Positions 42,752 through 51,571 of a stretch of 64,000 nucleotides of DNA are shown one piece after another. The stretch is taken from contig JAJDZU010000011.1 of the NCBI GenBank assembly GCA_022824495.1, positions 1 to 64,000 of the forward strand. The letters run 5' to 3'. A model generated the notes under the pieces. That model was not told where the DNA came from and searched no databases. It saw only the letters and a list, made by a program, of their open reading frames with translations. The position numbers and the translations under genes were made by a program. The first letter of the stretch is position 1. Every line of letters starts with the position of its first letter. The stretch comes from Chloroflexota bacterium. Its GTDB lineage: Bacteria > Chloroflexota > UBA11872.

Positions 42752-43858
42752 GTGACCGAGGACGGGCCGCGCACTCCGCGGGCGGACGAGTTCGATGAAC
42801 TGCTTGCCCAGGTCAACGGCGTCATGCGCGAAGAGGTGGCGGCCGCTCCCACCTACGGCGAGGAATGGCCGCGCATCTACTGCCTGGAGAACCTGGTGAA
42901 CATCCGGGTGATACGCGTGGATGGGCGGATCGTGTCGTCGGCGGCCATCTATCCGCACGAGGTCCGCTTTGGCGAGGCGCGGCTGCGGGTTGGCGGGATA
43001 ACCGGGGTTGCGACTGACGCGGCCTTCCGGCGGCGCGGCTATGGGACGCGGGTGATGCAGGCCTGCATCGAGCGCATGGCCGAACTGGGCTGCCATCTGA
43101 GCTTGCTGGGTTCGGGGGTGCCGAGCTGGTACCGGAAGTTGGGTTGGGAATACGCGGGGGTGGAGCGCAGCTACCAGTTCAGCCGGGGGAACCGACACTT
43201 GTTGCCGACTGATGCCGGGCTGGTGATGCGGGAGGCGGAGGACGGTGACTTCGAGGCGTTGGCGGCGATTCATGCGGCACGGGCGCTGGGTGGGGTGCGG
43301 TCGCCCGACCTGTTGCGCTCGATGTGGGGGCCAAAGCCCGGAGCGGCGGTGTGGGTTGCGCTACTGGACGGAAAGGTCCAGGCGTACCTGCGGGTGCGGG
43401 GGACGTCGGTGACCGAGTACGGCGGGCCGGCGGAACTGGTGCTGCCGATGCTGTCGCGACTCCTGGAGTCCTGGGACGATCCGGCGGTGTGGACCTCCAC
43501 CCGCTCGATCGAGGAGCGGCACGCCAACGTGAAGCCGACGGTGCATGCCAGCCTGGACGCGCCGTGGCGGCCAGACGACGTGACCGAGGCGCTGGACGCG
43601 CTGGGGATTCTGCAGTCGGCCGGCTACGTGCGCATGATCCGGATTGAGGATCCGCAGGCCCTGGTGCGGGCATACGGGCGCACGGATCTAGCGGCGCGAG
43701 CCGAAGGCGATCAGATAGTCGTACAGACCGGCGACCACGAGCTGCGGCTGAGCCGCACCGATGCGGTGAAGCTGTTATTCGGGCCGGAGCGGCCGATCAC
43801 GCCCGACGTGTCTGGGCTGCCGTTCGTGTTTCACGTGTGGACGGCAGATCGGGTGTGA
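42752..43858 (+). CDS. Eis-like GNAT acetyltransferase with tandem domains
   Basis: A 368-residue protein laid out like Eis-family acetyltransferases: N-terminal GNAT domain with the acetyl-CoA loop VATDAAFRRRGYGTRVM and GSGVPSWYRKLGWEYAG, a second degenerate GNAT module (residues about 150-260), and a C-terminal sterol-carrier-like region. Eis proteins acetylate aminoglycosides or peptides, but many homologs have unknown targets. The GTG start lies 37 bp past the M32 gene on the same strand. Confidence 0.82.
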   Translation: MTEDGPRTPRADEFDELLAQVNGVMREEVAAAPTYGEEWPRIYCLENLVNIRVIRVDGRIVSSAAIYPHEVRFGEARLRVGGITGVATDAAFRRRGYGTRVMQACIERMAELGCHLSLLGSGVPSWYRKLGWEYAGVERSYQFSRGNRHLLPTDAGLVMREAEDGDFEALAAIHAARALGGVRSPDLLRSMWGPKPGAAVWVALLDGKVQAYLRVRGTSVTEYGGPAELVLPMLSRLLESWDDPAVWTSTRSIEERHANVKPTVHASLDAPWRPDDVTEALDALGILQSAGYVRMIRIEDPQALVRAYGRTDLAARAEGDQIVVQTGDHELRLSRTDAVKLLFGPERPITPDVSGLPFVFHVWTADRV

Positions 43859-43988
43859 GATAGGCGACGGCCCGGAAAACCAACAATCGGCGCGCCGCCA
43901 GGGGCTTCACGTCGGGCGAGCCACGGTTGACATCCCACCCCACGTCGGCACGATTGACAAAGTCCGCATCCTGGAGCGTTTTTGATCC

Positions 43989-44849
43989 ATGTCCTACCGC
44001 CTTGCCGCCCTGACGATCCCCTATGCCCGCGACGGGCTCTCGCGTCAACGCGCCTACGCCGGTATCCAACGCGCCGGCTTCACCCACGTCGGCCTCTACG
44101 ACCGCCACGACGAAGGTCCGCTCTGGCCCGACGGCGCCGACGCGGCCGCGGCCCGCGCCGCCGTCCAGCCCGCTCTCGACGCCGGCCTCCAGGTCGACCA
44201 CAAGTCCCATGGTGGTGTCACCTCCGAGCCCGGCGAGCCCGAGCGCTTCCTCAAGGCCATCGAACTCGCCGCCGAAGCCGGCGTGCCCGCGCTGGTCTGC
44301 TGGGGCCCCTACGAATACCCGGCCGATGGTTTCCCGGACAATCCCAAGTCCGGTGCCGCCTGGCAGACCGAGGTCGACGGCTTCTACGCCGCCTTCGAAC
44401 CCGGCGTGCGCGCCGCCGAGGATGCGGGCGTCCTGCTGCTGCCCAAGCCCCACACGGGCGTCGGCAAGCACGGGGCCGCCCTGCGCGAGCTGCACGACCG
44501 GTTCGATTCACCGGCGGTCGGCGTCTGCTACGACACCGGTAACGTCCACTACTACGAGGGCCTGGATCCCGTTGAGGACATCGAGCCCGTGGCCGGCCTG
44601 TGCCGCCAGCTCATCATGAAGGACCACGTCGGCCCACGCGGCGCGCCCGTCTTCCGTACTCCCGGCGACGGCGATATCGACCACCAGGCCGTCATCGCCA
44701 GGCTCGCCGCCGCTGGCTTCGACGGCACCCTGACCAACGAACGTGTGGACGTTTCGGGCGCCGAGGCGATCGACGTCGAACTCGGTCGCGCCCGCCGTCA
44801 TATGCTGGCGGTGGCCGACGCCGCCTTCGGGGAGTCCACCAGTGCCTGA
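43989..44849 (+). CDS. Xylose-isomerase-like TIM-barrel (sugar phosphate isomerase/epimerase) protein
   Basis: A 286-residue AP-endonuclease-2/xylose isomerase-like barrel. Metal-site candidates are in LLLPKPHTGVGKHG, VGVCYDTGNVHYYEG (Asp/His) and LIMKDHVGPRG, and the final Glu in TLTNERVDVSG. Such proteins epimerise or isomerise free or phosphorylated sugars, inositols and keto acids; the exact reaction is not shown. A GGAG site (43973-43976) precedes the ATG. The end overlaps the following Gfo/Idh/MocA gene by eight bases, so they form one operon. Confidence 0.85.
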   Translation: MSYRLAALTIPYARDGLSRQRAYAGIQRAGFTHVGLYDRHDEGPLWPDGADAAAARAAVQPALDAGLQVDHKSHGGVTSEPGEPERFLKAIELAAEAGVPALVCWGPYEYPADGFPDNPKSGAAWQTEVDGFYAAFEPGVRAAEDAGVLLLPKPHTGVGKHGAALRELHDRFDSPAVGVCYDTGNVHYYEGLDPVEDIEPVAGLCRQLIMKDHVGPRGAPVFRTPGDGDIDHQAVIARLAAAGFDGTLTNERVDVSGAEAIDVELGRARRHMLAVADAAFGESTSA

Positions 44850-45927
44850 GACTGTCGGCGTCGGCATGCTCGGCTACGGCTTCATGGCCGCCGCCCACCT
44901 GTCCGGCCTCAGCCAGGTCGGCGGCGCGCGCGTCACCGCCATCGCGGGCCCCAACCGGGAACGCGCTTCGGCTGTGGCCGCCGCCCACGGCGTTCCGTCG
45001 GTCTACGCCGACGAGCAGGCGTTGCTGGCCGACCCGTCCGTTGACGCCGTCGTGATTACCTCACCCGACGACCAGCATTACGCGCAGACCATGGCCTGCA
45101 TCGAGGCCGGCAAGCATGTCTTCGTCGAGAAGCCGATCTCGCTGGACGCCATGCAGGCCCGCGAGATGTACATGGCCGCCATGTCGGCCGGCGTTCGCAC
45201 GGGAGTCGGCTTCACCCTGCGCTGGAACCCGCTGATCGAGCGGATTGCCGCCATGGTGCAGGCCGGCGAGTTGGGTCAGTTGGTCAGCGTGCACTGCCAG
45301 CGCTTCAACCGGCGCTTGCTGGGCGATGTTCCCGTCATGGAGTGGCGCTACGACCCGAGCCGCGGCCGCAGCGGCGTTCTGGGCGACCTGGGCAGCCACA
45401 TGATTGACCTGGCCCAGTTCCTGGCGGGGCCCATCACCGCGGTGGCCGCCGACCTGAACACCGTCCGGCCGCACGCCCTGGATCCCGAAACCGGGGCCGA
45501 AGTCCCGCTCACCTTGGACGACGACGCGGTCCTCAGCGTCCGCTTCGCCAGCGGCGCCCACGGCACCATTTCCACCAGCCGGGTCGGCGCCGTGGATTCC
45601 CACCTGCCGCTGGGCCGCAGCAGCTTCCTGATCAACGGCACCGAGGCCGGCGTGCTGACCGACTGCGTCTTGCAGGCGACGATCAACCGGGTTGGGCAGG
45701 AGCCCGAACTGGTCGATCCCGGCCTGCCGCTGGACGACGCCGATCACGCCGGCATCCTGGCCTTCTTCGGCGAGCGCATGATGCGCGGGTTCGTGGACTC
45801 GATCCGGGAGGACCGCGACGTGCCGCCGACCCTCATGGACGGGCTGCGCACCCAAGAAGTCATCGACTGCGCCCTGGAAGCCGCACGGACCCGCCGCTGG
45901 GTGGACGTACCCCCGACCCATGGCTGA
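44842..45927 (+). CDS. Gfo/Idh/MocA-family NAD(P)-dependent dehydrogenase
   Basis: Oxidoreductase for sugars, inositols or amino-sugars. The N-terminal Rossmann motif is VGMLGYGFMAAAH, followed by the hallmark EKP (VFVEKPISLD) with the catalytic Lys; the C-terminal domain includes the GDLGSHMIDLAQF segment with the catalytic His/Asp. The real start is the GTG at 44842, within the end of the upstream isomerase gene; the longer frame upstream is only a shadow. The end overlaps the aminotransferase start by eight bases. Confidence 0.92.
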   Translation: MPETVGVGMLGYGFMAAAHLSGLSQVGGARVTAIAGPNRERASAVAAAHGVPSVYADEQALLADPSVDAVVITSPDDQHYAQTMACIEAGKHVFVEKPISLDAMQAREMYMAAMSAGVRTGVGFTLRWNPLIERIAAMVQAGELGQLVSVHCQRFNRRLLGDVPVMEWRYDPSRGRSGVLGDLGSHMIDLAQFLAGPITAVAADLNTVRPHALDPETGAEVPLTLDDDAVLSVRFASGAHGTISTSRVGAVDSHLPLGRSSFLINGTEAGVLTDCVLQATINRVGQEPELVDPGLPLDDADHAGILAFFGERMMRGFVDSIREDRDVPPTLMDGLRTQEVIDCALEAARTRRWVDVPPTHG

Positions 45928-47089
45928 CCAGAGCGCCTTCATCGAGTTGCGGGAGTCGATCCCGTCCATCCGGCACTACGTTTCCCTGAACTCCGGCGGC
46001 GTCACCCCGACCCCGCAGGCCACGCTCGACCTTCAGCAGTCGTGGTACGACCGCGAAGCGGTGATGACCACGACGAACCCGGATCTGCGTGCGATCTACT
46101 ACGAGGAACTCGCAGCGCTTCGCAGCGAAATCGCCGCGCTGCTCAACGCCGAACCCGACGAGATCGCGCTCATTCGCGCCGTTTCCGAAGCCGTCTCATT
46201 TGTCGCCGCGGCCCTCGACTTGCAGCGCGGGGACCGCGTCATCCTCACCGCCGCCGAGCATCCCAGCGGTTACCTGGCCTGGCTGACCCTGCGGGATCGG
46301 CTTGGCCTGGAACTCGTGGCCGTCGAAGCCGACGGGGACGACGATGCCTTTGTGCGCGACGTGGAAGAAGCGATGACGCCCAACACCCGCGCGTTCTGCC
46401 TGAGCCACGTCACCACCGAGCGCGGAATCGTGTTGCCGGTCGACCGCGTCTCGACACTGGCCCGCGAGCGCGGCGTCGTCACCGTGGTGGACGCCGCCCA
46501 GTCGTTCGGCGCTCGGCCCACCGACATGCGGCGGCTGGGCTGCGACGTGTTTACCTTCCCTGCCTTCAAGTGGAGCATGGGTCCCTACGGCGTGGGGGCC
46601 ATGTACGTTCGCCGCGACGCCCAGGATCGGCTGCACCCCTGGGGCAGCGGGGCCGGGGCGGTGTCGCAGTCGAGCTTCCCGCCGGGCGAGGCCCATCTGC
46701 ACGAGAACGCGCAGCGCTACGAGTTCGGGGCCCGGCCCTACGCCCTCTACGCAGCCTGGCGCGCGTCGATCAAGATCCTTGGTGACCTGGGCCTGGAGAC
46801 CATTCAACAGCGCAGCGCCGAACTGGCGGCCGAGGCCCGGGCGGTATTCAGCGACCTGCCCGCCGCCAGCATCCGCACACCCGAGCAGGGCGACGCGCGT
46901 TCAGGCATCTTCACCGTCGGCCTTGAAGGCGCCGACGGCATGGCGCTGGCCGACCACTGCCTGAAAGCTCACCGCATCCTTTGCCGAGCGGCGGACCATC
47001 ACACGGCGGTGCGCCTCTCCTTCCACGCCTTCAACGACACGAGCGACATCCAGGCGGCCGCGCAGGCCTTCGAGGACTTTCCGGCCTAG
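45920..47089 (+). CDS. Class-V aminotransferase-fold PLP enzyme
   Basis: A 389-residue fold-type I PLP protein in the class V group (cysteine desulfurases, serine-glyoxylate aminotransferases, isopenicillin N epimerase-like). Seen: YVSLNSGGVTPTP at the start, AEHPSG (with the ring-stacking His), LSHVTTERGIVLPV, VVDAAQSFGARP with the pyridine-binding Asp, and TFPAFKWSMGPYGVG, whose Lys binds PLP. No Cys-loop as in cysteine desulfurases. Last gene of a three-gene overlapping operon; the trio could convert a sugar or polyol to a keto and amino form. Convergent with ribH, overlapping it by four bases. Confidence 0.87.
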   Translation: MADQSAFIELRESIPSIRHYVSLNSGGVTPTPQATLDLQQSWYDREAVMTTTNPDLRAIYYEELAALRSEIAALLNAEPDEIALIRAVSEAVSFVAAALDLQRGDRVILTAAEHPSGYLAWLTLRDRLGLELVAVEADGDDDAFVRDVEEAMTPNTRAFCLSHVTTERGIVLPVDRVSTLARERGVVTVVDAAQSFGARPTDMRRLGCDVFTFPAFKWSMGPYGVGAMYVRRDAQDRLHPWGSGAGAVSQSSFPPGEAHLHENAQRYEFGARPYALYAAWRASIKILGDLGLETIQQRSAELAAEARAVFSDLPAASIRTPEQGDARSGIFTVGLEGADGMALADHCLKAHRILCRAADHHTAVRLSFHAFNDTSDIQAAAQAFEDFPA

Positions 47090-47577
47090 ACGCCCCGGAT
47101 CTGTTCCAGGCTGCGGGCCATGGCGATGGCGGCGAGGGCGGCGTCGCCGCCGCGGTTGCCAAACTTGCCGCCGCAGCGGTTGATGGCCTGCTCGACCGTC
47201 TCGGCGGTCACGATCCCGTAGATCACCGGTGTCTTGGAGTTCAGCGCCACCTGCGCGATCCCGCGCGCCGACTCCTGCGCGACGTGGTCGTAGTGTGTCG
47301 TTTCCCCACGGATGATGCAGCCCAGGCAGATCACAACGTCAGGGTTTTCAGCCTCGATCAGGTCCCGCGCCGCGACCGGCAACTCGAACGAACCGGGAAC
47401 CCAGGCGATAGTCTGGTCGCTGTCGGCCACGCCGTGACGACGCAGTTCGCGCTGGCAGGCCTCCAGCAGGTGGCTCACGAAGAACTCGTTGAAGCGCGCG
47501 GCGGCGATGCTCACGCGCAGTCCCTCGCCGTCCAGCGGCGGATCGATCACTCGCGATTCGTTCGTTTGCTCGCTCAT
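47086..47577 (-). CDS. ribH: 6,7-dimethyl-8-ribityllumazine synthase
   Basis: Penultimate riboflavin step: condenses 5-amino-6-ribitylaminouracil with 3,4-dihydroxybutanone 4-phosphate. Visible are ARFNEFFVSHLLEAC, WVPGSFELPVAA (phosphate/uracil binding), IRGETTHYDHVAQES with the catalytic His, and the C-terminal NRGGDAALAAIAM. 163 residues, typical for the icosahedral or decameric enzyme. Last gene of the riboswitch-controlled operon; its start overlaps the end of ribBA by four bases. Confidence 0.95.
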   Translation of the reverse strand: MSEQTNESRVIDPPLDGEGLRVSIAAARFNEFFVSHLLEACQRELRRHGVADSDQTIAWVPGSFELPVAARDLIEAENPDVVICLGCIIRGETTHYDHVAQESARGIAQVALNSKTPVIYGIVTAETVEQAINRCGGKFGNRGGDAALAAIAMARSLEQIRGV

Positions 47578-48770
47578 AGCTCGTGCCCCATTCGTGCGCG
47601 CTTGGTTTCCAGGTAGCGCCGGTTGTGCGCGCCCGGCTCCACTGCCAATGGCAACTGTTCGACGACCTTAAGTCCGTAGGCCCGGAAGCCCGCGGTCTTT
47701 TTGGGGTTGTTGGTCAGCAGGCGCAGGCCGCTGATCCCAAGCTCGCGCAGAATCTGTGCGCCTACGCCGTAGTCGCGCAGGTCAGCGGCGAATCCCAGGT
47801 GTCGGTTGGCATCCACGGTATCGAGTCCCCGATCTTGTAGTTCGTAGGTCCGGAGCTTGTTCGCGAGACCGATTCCGCGGCCTTCCTGCCGCATGTACAG
47901 CACCACGCCGCGGCCTTCGTCGGCGATCCGCGCCAGTGCCGCGTTCAACTGGTCGCCGCAGTCGCAGCGCATCGAGCCGAACACGTCGCCGGTGAGGCAC
48001 TCGGAATGCACCCGAACCAGCGGCGGCGAGTCGCCGGCCAGTTCGCCCAGGGTCAGGGCCACGTGGTCTTCGCCGGTTGTCGTGTCATGGAAGGCCTGGG
48101 CCTTGTAGGGCCCGTGCGCGGTCGGCAGCTTGGCAGCAGCAACTTGGTAGACAACGCGTTCATTGACCCGCCGATGGTGGACGATCTGGCTGATGCGTAC
48201 CACCGGAATCGGCGGATCGCCGTGGCTGGCAGCCAAGATCGGTTGCTCGAATGCCGAGGCATCCGGCTCGTCGACGTGGCTGAGCACCGCCACCGGCGCG
48301 ACTCCCGCCAGCACGGCAAGGTCGACGGCCGCCTCCGTATGCCCCAGTCGCCGCAGTACACCACCCTCGCGCGCCCGGATGGGCGTCACGGGACCGGGTG
48401 AGTGGAAGTCGGCCCCGCCGTTGCGATCGGAGGCCAGGGCCCGGATCACCGCGGCCGTTGCTTCGTCGCCTGATTGGGGGGAAGCGCCGGCGAGTCCAAC
48501 GGATGCCGCGAGTGCCGGACGCCGTGCCAGGGGGTCGGCGGAGTCCGGCGGCTGTTCGGATAGCCCAAGATCGTCGAGCCGACGCGCGGCGGCAGGTGCG
48601 TAGACCTGGCCGTCACCGAGGTCTCGCAGACGTCGAAGGGTACCGGCGTCGACGTTCTGCGCGGCTGCTACAAGATCGAGGTCCGGCCGCGCCAGTCCGT
48701 CGTCCACCACGGCCACGATGCCGCCACGACCGATGCACTCAATGGCGGTCGACACCGCGTCACGGGTCAT
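47574..48770 (-). CDS. RibBA-like protein: intact GTP cyclohydrolase II, degenerate DHBP synthase domain
   Basis: The C-terminal half (about 205-398) is GTP cyclohydrolase II: VRVHSECLTGDVFGSMRCDCGDQL with the zinc Cys, RQEGRGIGLANKLRTY, LRLLTNNPKKT. The N-terminal half has the length and some blocks of DHBP synthase (GRGGIVAVVDD, GGVLRRLGHTEAAVDLAVLAG) but the catalytic residues are gone: the acidic DDEDRENEGD loop reads DDGLARPDLD, TGISAxDR reads SGDEATAA, and PGHxFPLRA reads PGPVTPIRA. It probably makes only the pyrimidine precursor; a separate ribB would be needed. Overlaps ribE and ribH by four bases each. Confidence 0.88.
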   Translation of the reverse strand: MTRDAVSTAIECIGRGGIVAVVDDGLARPDLDLVAAAQNVDAGTLRRLRDLGDGQVYAPAAARRLDDLGLSEQPPDSADPLARRPALAASVGLAGASPQSGDEATAAVIRALASDRNGGADFHSPGPVTPIRAREGGVLRRLGHTEAAVDLAVLAGVAPVAVLSHVDEPDASAFEQPILAASHGDPPIPVVRISQIVHHRRVNERVVYQVAAAKLPTAHGPYKAQAFHDTTTGEDHVALTLGELAGDSPPLVRVHSECLTGDVFGSMRCDCGDQLNAALARIADEGRGVVLYMRQEGRGIGLANKLRTYELQDRGLDTVDANRHLGFAADLRDYGVGAQILRELGISGLRLLTNNPKKTAGFRAYGLKVVEQLPLAVEPGAHNRRYLETKRARMGHEL

Positions 48771-49417
48771 CGCGTTTCGTCCAGCTTGTAGCCGGCGGCC
48801 CGCAGCTGGGCGATGGAGGGGCCGCTTTCGTCCTCCGGCTCCGGCACGCGTCCGTACTTGGCCAGAATGTCGATTTCCAGGTTTGCCAGGTAGCCGACGG
48901 GCGCCGCGCCCAGGGTGACTGAACGCAGGGTGTGGGGGATCAGGGCAACCGCGAATGTCGCATCGCGCGGTTCGACCACGGTCAGGCTCACGCCGTCGAG
49001 GGCGATGAAGCCCTTGGAGACGATGTAGCGCGTGAGGTTTGGCGGGACGGCAAAGCGGACGACTTCGGAGTCGCCGTCGGATTGGCGTTCGATCAATTCG
49101 GCGGTAGCGTCCACGTGCCCTTGTACGTAGTGCCCGCCCATGCGGTCGCCGTAGGCCAGCGGGCGTTCCAGGTTGACGGGACTGTCGACGGCCAGCTGAC
49201 CGAGGTTGGTAAGGCGCAGGGTCTCGGGGATTGCCTCAACCGAGATTTCGGCGGCCGAAACGTCCACCGCTGTCAGGCAGGCGCCGTTGACGGAGATTGA
49301 GTCGCCGACATGCACGCCGTCGGCGCAGACGTCCGACCGAAGCGTGAAGCGGCGCAGGCCTTCGGAGTCCTGTACGCGAACCACGCGTCCGAGGTCTTCG
49401 ACGATGCCGGTGAACAT
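48767..49417 (-). CDS. ribE: Riboflavin synthase, alpha chain
   Basis: Final riboflavin step: dismutates two molecules of ribityllumazine. Two lumazine-binding repeats are visible: MFTGIVEDLGRV...SVNGACLTAVDV...GGHYVQGHVDATAE and SKGFIALDGVSLTVVEPRD...NLEIDILAKYG. The MFTGI start codon is at 49417, one base inside the spacing from the ribD stop (49419-49421), so translation is coupled. The C-terminal tail of about 25 residues is acidic and longer than usual. 216 residues. Confidence 0.95.
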   Translation of the reverse strand: MFTGIVEDLGRVVRVQDSEGLRRFTLRSDVCADGVHVGDSISVNGACLTAVDVSAAEISVEAIPETLRLTNLGQLAVDSPVNLERPLAYGDRMGGHYVQGHVDATAELIERQSDGDSEVVRFAVPPNLTRYIVSKGFIALDGVSLTVVEPRDATFAVALIPHTLRSVTLGAAPVGYLANLEIDILAKYGRVPEPEDESGPSIAQLRAAGYKLDETR

Positions 49418-49418
49418 T

Positions 49419-50516
49419 TCAGGCCACCGCCGGTCCGTAGCGGTGCAGATCGGCTTCAAACAGGGAGTCCATACCGATCTCGCTGAAGCGCGGACGGTCC
49501 AGCATGCGACGCCGGAGATTGTCAATGTCGGCGGCGGCCGCCAGCCCGTTGCCCATGCGCCAGGGCGCGACGAAGACGGCGAGGCTGTCGATGGCGTCGG
49601 CGGCCAGGAAGGCACCGGTAAGCGTTGGGCCGGCCTCGAGCAGCACGGTCGAGAGACGAAGGTCGCCAAGGAGACCCAACGCCGCTTCGGTGTCAACGCG
49701 TCCGGCGGCGGTGGGTGTGCAGGTGCGCACTTCGGCGCCGGCCTTCTTGAGGCTGTGAACACGGTCGGGCGGCGCGGCTGCCGTCGTGAGAATCAGCACG
49801 CGAGCGTCCCGATCAACAACCCGGGATGCCGGTCTGGTACGCGCCTTCGAGTCAAAGACCACGCGCAGCGGCTGGCGGCCGTCGGCGGGCGGCGGGCGCA
49901 CGGTGAGGCGGGAGTCGTCGACAAGAATTGAATCGACGCCGGTGATGATGGCGTCGGCGGCATCGCGCATTTCGTGGACACGGCGCCAGGCTGCGTTGCC
50001 GGTGATCCGGCCGCCGCCGGTGGGTTTTGCCACCTTGCCGTCACTGGTCATGGCCCACTTGGCGGTGACGTGGGGGCGGCCGGTTTCAGTGAGCTTGAAG
50101 TGCCCCTGCGCGAGGTCGCTGGCCGCCCGTGCGCTGACGCCGGTTAGGACTTGCACTCCGTGTTTGCGCAGGTAGTCGAAGCCGCCGCCCCGGACTCCAG
50201 GGTTGGTGTCGGGAATCGCCGCCACCACGCGGCGAATGCCGGCTCGCAGAATGGCCTGTGTGCACGGCGGGGTGTGCCCGTGGTGATTGCAGGGTTCGAG
50301 CGTGACGGCCAGCGTGGCGCCGCGCGCCCGAAGGCCCGTCGCGCGCAAGGCCATGACCTCGGCGTGGTCGCCGCCGGCCGGCTGGGTGGCACCTTCGCCG
50401 AGGATAATTCCATCGTTGCCGACGACCACGGCGCCAACCGGGGGATTGGGATGCGTGCGGCCCCTCGCCCGGCGCGCCACATCAAGGGCGCGGGCCATGG
50501 CGGACTCGTGCGTCAC
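49419..50516 (-). CDS. ribD: Bifunctional riboflavin deaminase/reductase
   Basis: Second and third steps of riboflavin synthesis. The N-terminal deaminase has the zinc motifs HAE (GGDHAEVMAL) and PCNHHGHTPPC; the C-terminal reductase has KWAMTSDGKVA, GVDSILVDDSRLTVR, VVFDSKAR and EAGPTLTGAFL. 365 residues, normal. The start is a GTG at 50516; no ATG precedes the deaminase core in a better position. First gene of the operon, 108 bp downstream of the FMN riboswitch. Confidence 0.94.
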   Translation of the reverse strand: MTHESAMARALDVARRARGRTHPNPPVGAVVVGNDGIILGEGATQPAGGDHAEVMALRATGLRARGATLAVTLEPCNHHGHTPPCTQAILRAGIRRVVAAIPDTNPGVRGGGFDYLRKHGVQVLTGVSARAASDLAQGHFKLTETGRPHVTAKWAMTSDGKVAKPTGGGRITGNAAWRRVHEMRDAADAIITGVDSILVDDSRLTVRPPPADGRQPLRVVFDSKARTRPASRVVDRDARVLILTTAAAPPDRVHSLKKAGAEVRTCTPTAAGRVDTEAALGLLGDLRLSTVLLEAGPTLTGAFLAADAIDSLAVFVAPWRMGNGLAAAADIDNLRRRMLDRPRFSEIGMDSLFEADLHRYGPAVA

Positions 50517-50594
50517 CGCGGCGTTGGCGCAATGGCGTTCGCTCAGGGCGGTCGTCAGGTCGCGGTCCCCCGACGCGTCAAACCGCCGGGGCGC

Positions 50595-50617
50595 GGGCGT
50601 GCACGCGTAGCACGCCC
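50595..50617 (-). promoter_or_regulatory. Hairpin in the riboswitch expression platform
   Basis: GGGCGTG and CACGCCC pair perfectly around a nine-base loop, seven bases downstream of the FMN aptamer in transcript orientation. It lacks a U-tract, so control may act through Rho, through another fold, or at ribosome access for ribD. Confidence 0.5.
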
Positions 50618-50623
50618 ACGGCG

Positions 50624-50765
50624 CCTTCTCCCTTCCGGACTGTACCGTCGGCTCCGGATTCGCACCGGATCAGCCGGCGAAGGCCGGCTCGCGGGCTTGG
50701 CTCTGGGCCTCACCGCCGGTCGGGAATTGCCCGGCGCTGGCGCCGGGATCACCCTGCCCCGAAGG
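50624..50765 (-). promoter_or_regulatory. FMN riboswitch (RFN element)
   Basis: On the minus strand the conserved aptamer blocks occur in order: CCTTCGGGGCAGGGTGA, TTCCCGACCGGCGGT, AGCCCGCGAGC, GATCCGGTG-CGAA-TCCGGAGCCGACGGTACAG and TCCGGAAGGGAGAAGG. The closing helix CCTTC/GAAGG is formed by its two ends. FMN binding should switch off the downstream ribD-ribE-ribBA-ribH operon. The aptamer lies between ribD and the divergent coaE gene. Confidence 0.96.
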
Positions 50766-50868
50766 CACGTGTGTGCGTGGGTCAAGCATACGCCCGCGAG
50801 TCACGGCGTCCAATTGCGACCGTATGCTCCGCGTTGAAGGAATGGACCGTGGGCCGGAGCGAGGCGTG

Positions 50869-51498
50869 ATGATGCCGGACCGTCACACCGTGATCGGATT
50901 GACCGGAAACCTGGGCGCCGGCAAGTCGACCGTCGGGCGGCTTGCGGGCGACCTGGGCGCGCGGGTCATCGATTCCGACCAAACGGTGCGCGACTTGCTC
51001 TCGAACGATCCGGAGCTGGCGGGGAGCATCCGAAACGCGTTTGGCCCCGAGGTCATGGCGGGCGGCCGACCGGACCGGGCGGCGCTGGCGCGGATCGTGT
51101 TCAACGATTCGGACGCCCTCGCGCGCCTGGAAGAGCTCATCTTTCCGCGAGTCGGTGAGCGAACGGCGGAACTGCTGGCGGAACCGACCACGGCGCCCGC
51201 CACAATCATTGAGGCGATCAAGGTGGTGGAGGGTCCGAGCGTGCAACGGTTGGACGCGCTCTGGATCGTGGAATCGACGCCTGAACTCCAGGTCGAGCGA
51301 GCGGTAGCTACGGGTCGCATCAGGCCGGCCGAAGCACGCCGCCGCCTGGCCATACAATCCAGCGCCGACGACAAGGAACGCTTGTTCAGGGCCCGACGGC
51401 CAGGACGACCGGTGTGGCGCATTGATAACGTCGCCGATATGGACGCACTGGCATCGTGCGTCGCAGCAGTCTGGCGGGAAACGCTAGGACGCGACTAA
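50869..51498 (+). CDS. coaE: Dephospho-CoA kinase
   Basis: Last step of CoA synthesis: phosphorylates dephospho-CoA at the 3'-hydroxyl. P-loop GLTGNLGAGKSTVG at the N-terminus, DSDQTVRDLL with the catalytic Asp, and the lid-like EARRRLAIQSSADDKERLFRAR. About 210 residues, usual size. The tandem ATGs at 50869 and 50872 fit the domain; a frame open further upstream runs into the riboswitch region and is not credible. Divergent from the riboflavin operon. Confidence 0.9.
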   Translation: MMPDRHTVIGLTGNLGAGKSTVGRLAGDLGARVIDSDQTVRDLLSNDPELAGSIRNAFGPEVMAGGRPDRAALARIVFNDSDALARLEELIFPRVGERTAELLAEPTTAPATIIEAIKVVEGPSVQRLDALWIVESTPELQVERAVATGRIRPAEARRRLAIQSSADDKERLFRARRPGRPVWRIDNVADMDALASCVAAVWRETLGRD

Positions 51499-51571
51499 CG
51501 GCGTCCATAACTCAAACGCTGCGCTTGTCGAGAGCGAGTGGGGCTGGGGAGGCTTCGGTGCGATCGCGCTG

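Noticed and set aside
41200-42852. 550-codon minus-strand open frame opposite the M32 carboxypeptidase gene
   Set aside because: Antisense shadow of a strongly coding high-GC gene; no motif, and the plus strand has HEAGH and a ribosome site.
43827-43837. Second parS-like site TGTTTCACGTG in the Eis-like gene
   Set aside because: Only the left half and the centre match; the right half diverges, and it lies in coding sequence.
43927-43959. Two TTGACA hexamers upstream of the isomerase operon
   Set aside because: Neither has a matching -10 at normal spacing, so no promoter was called.
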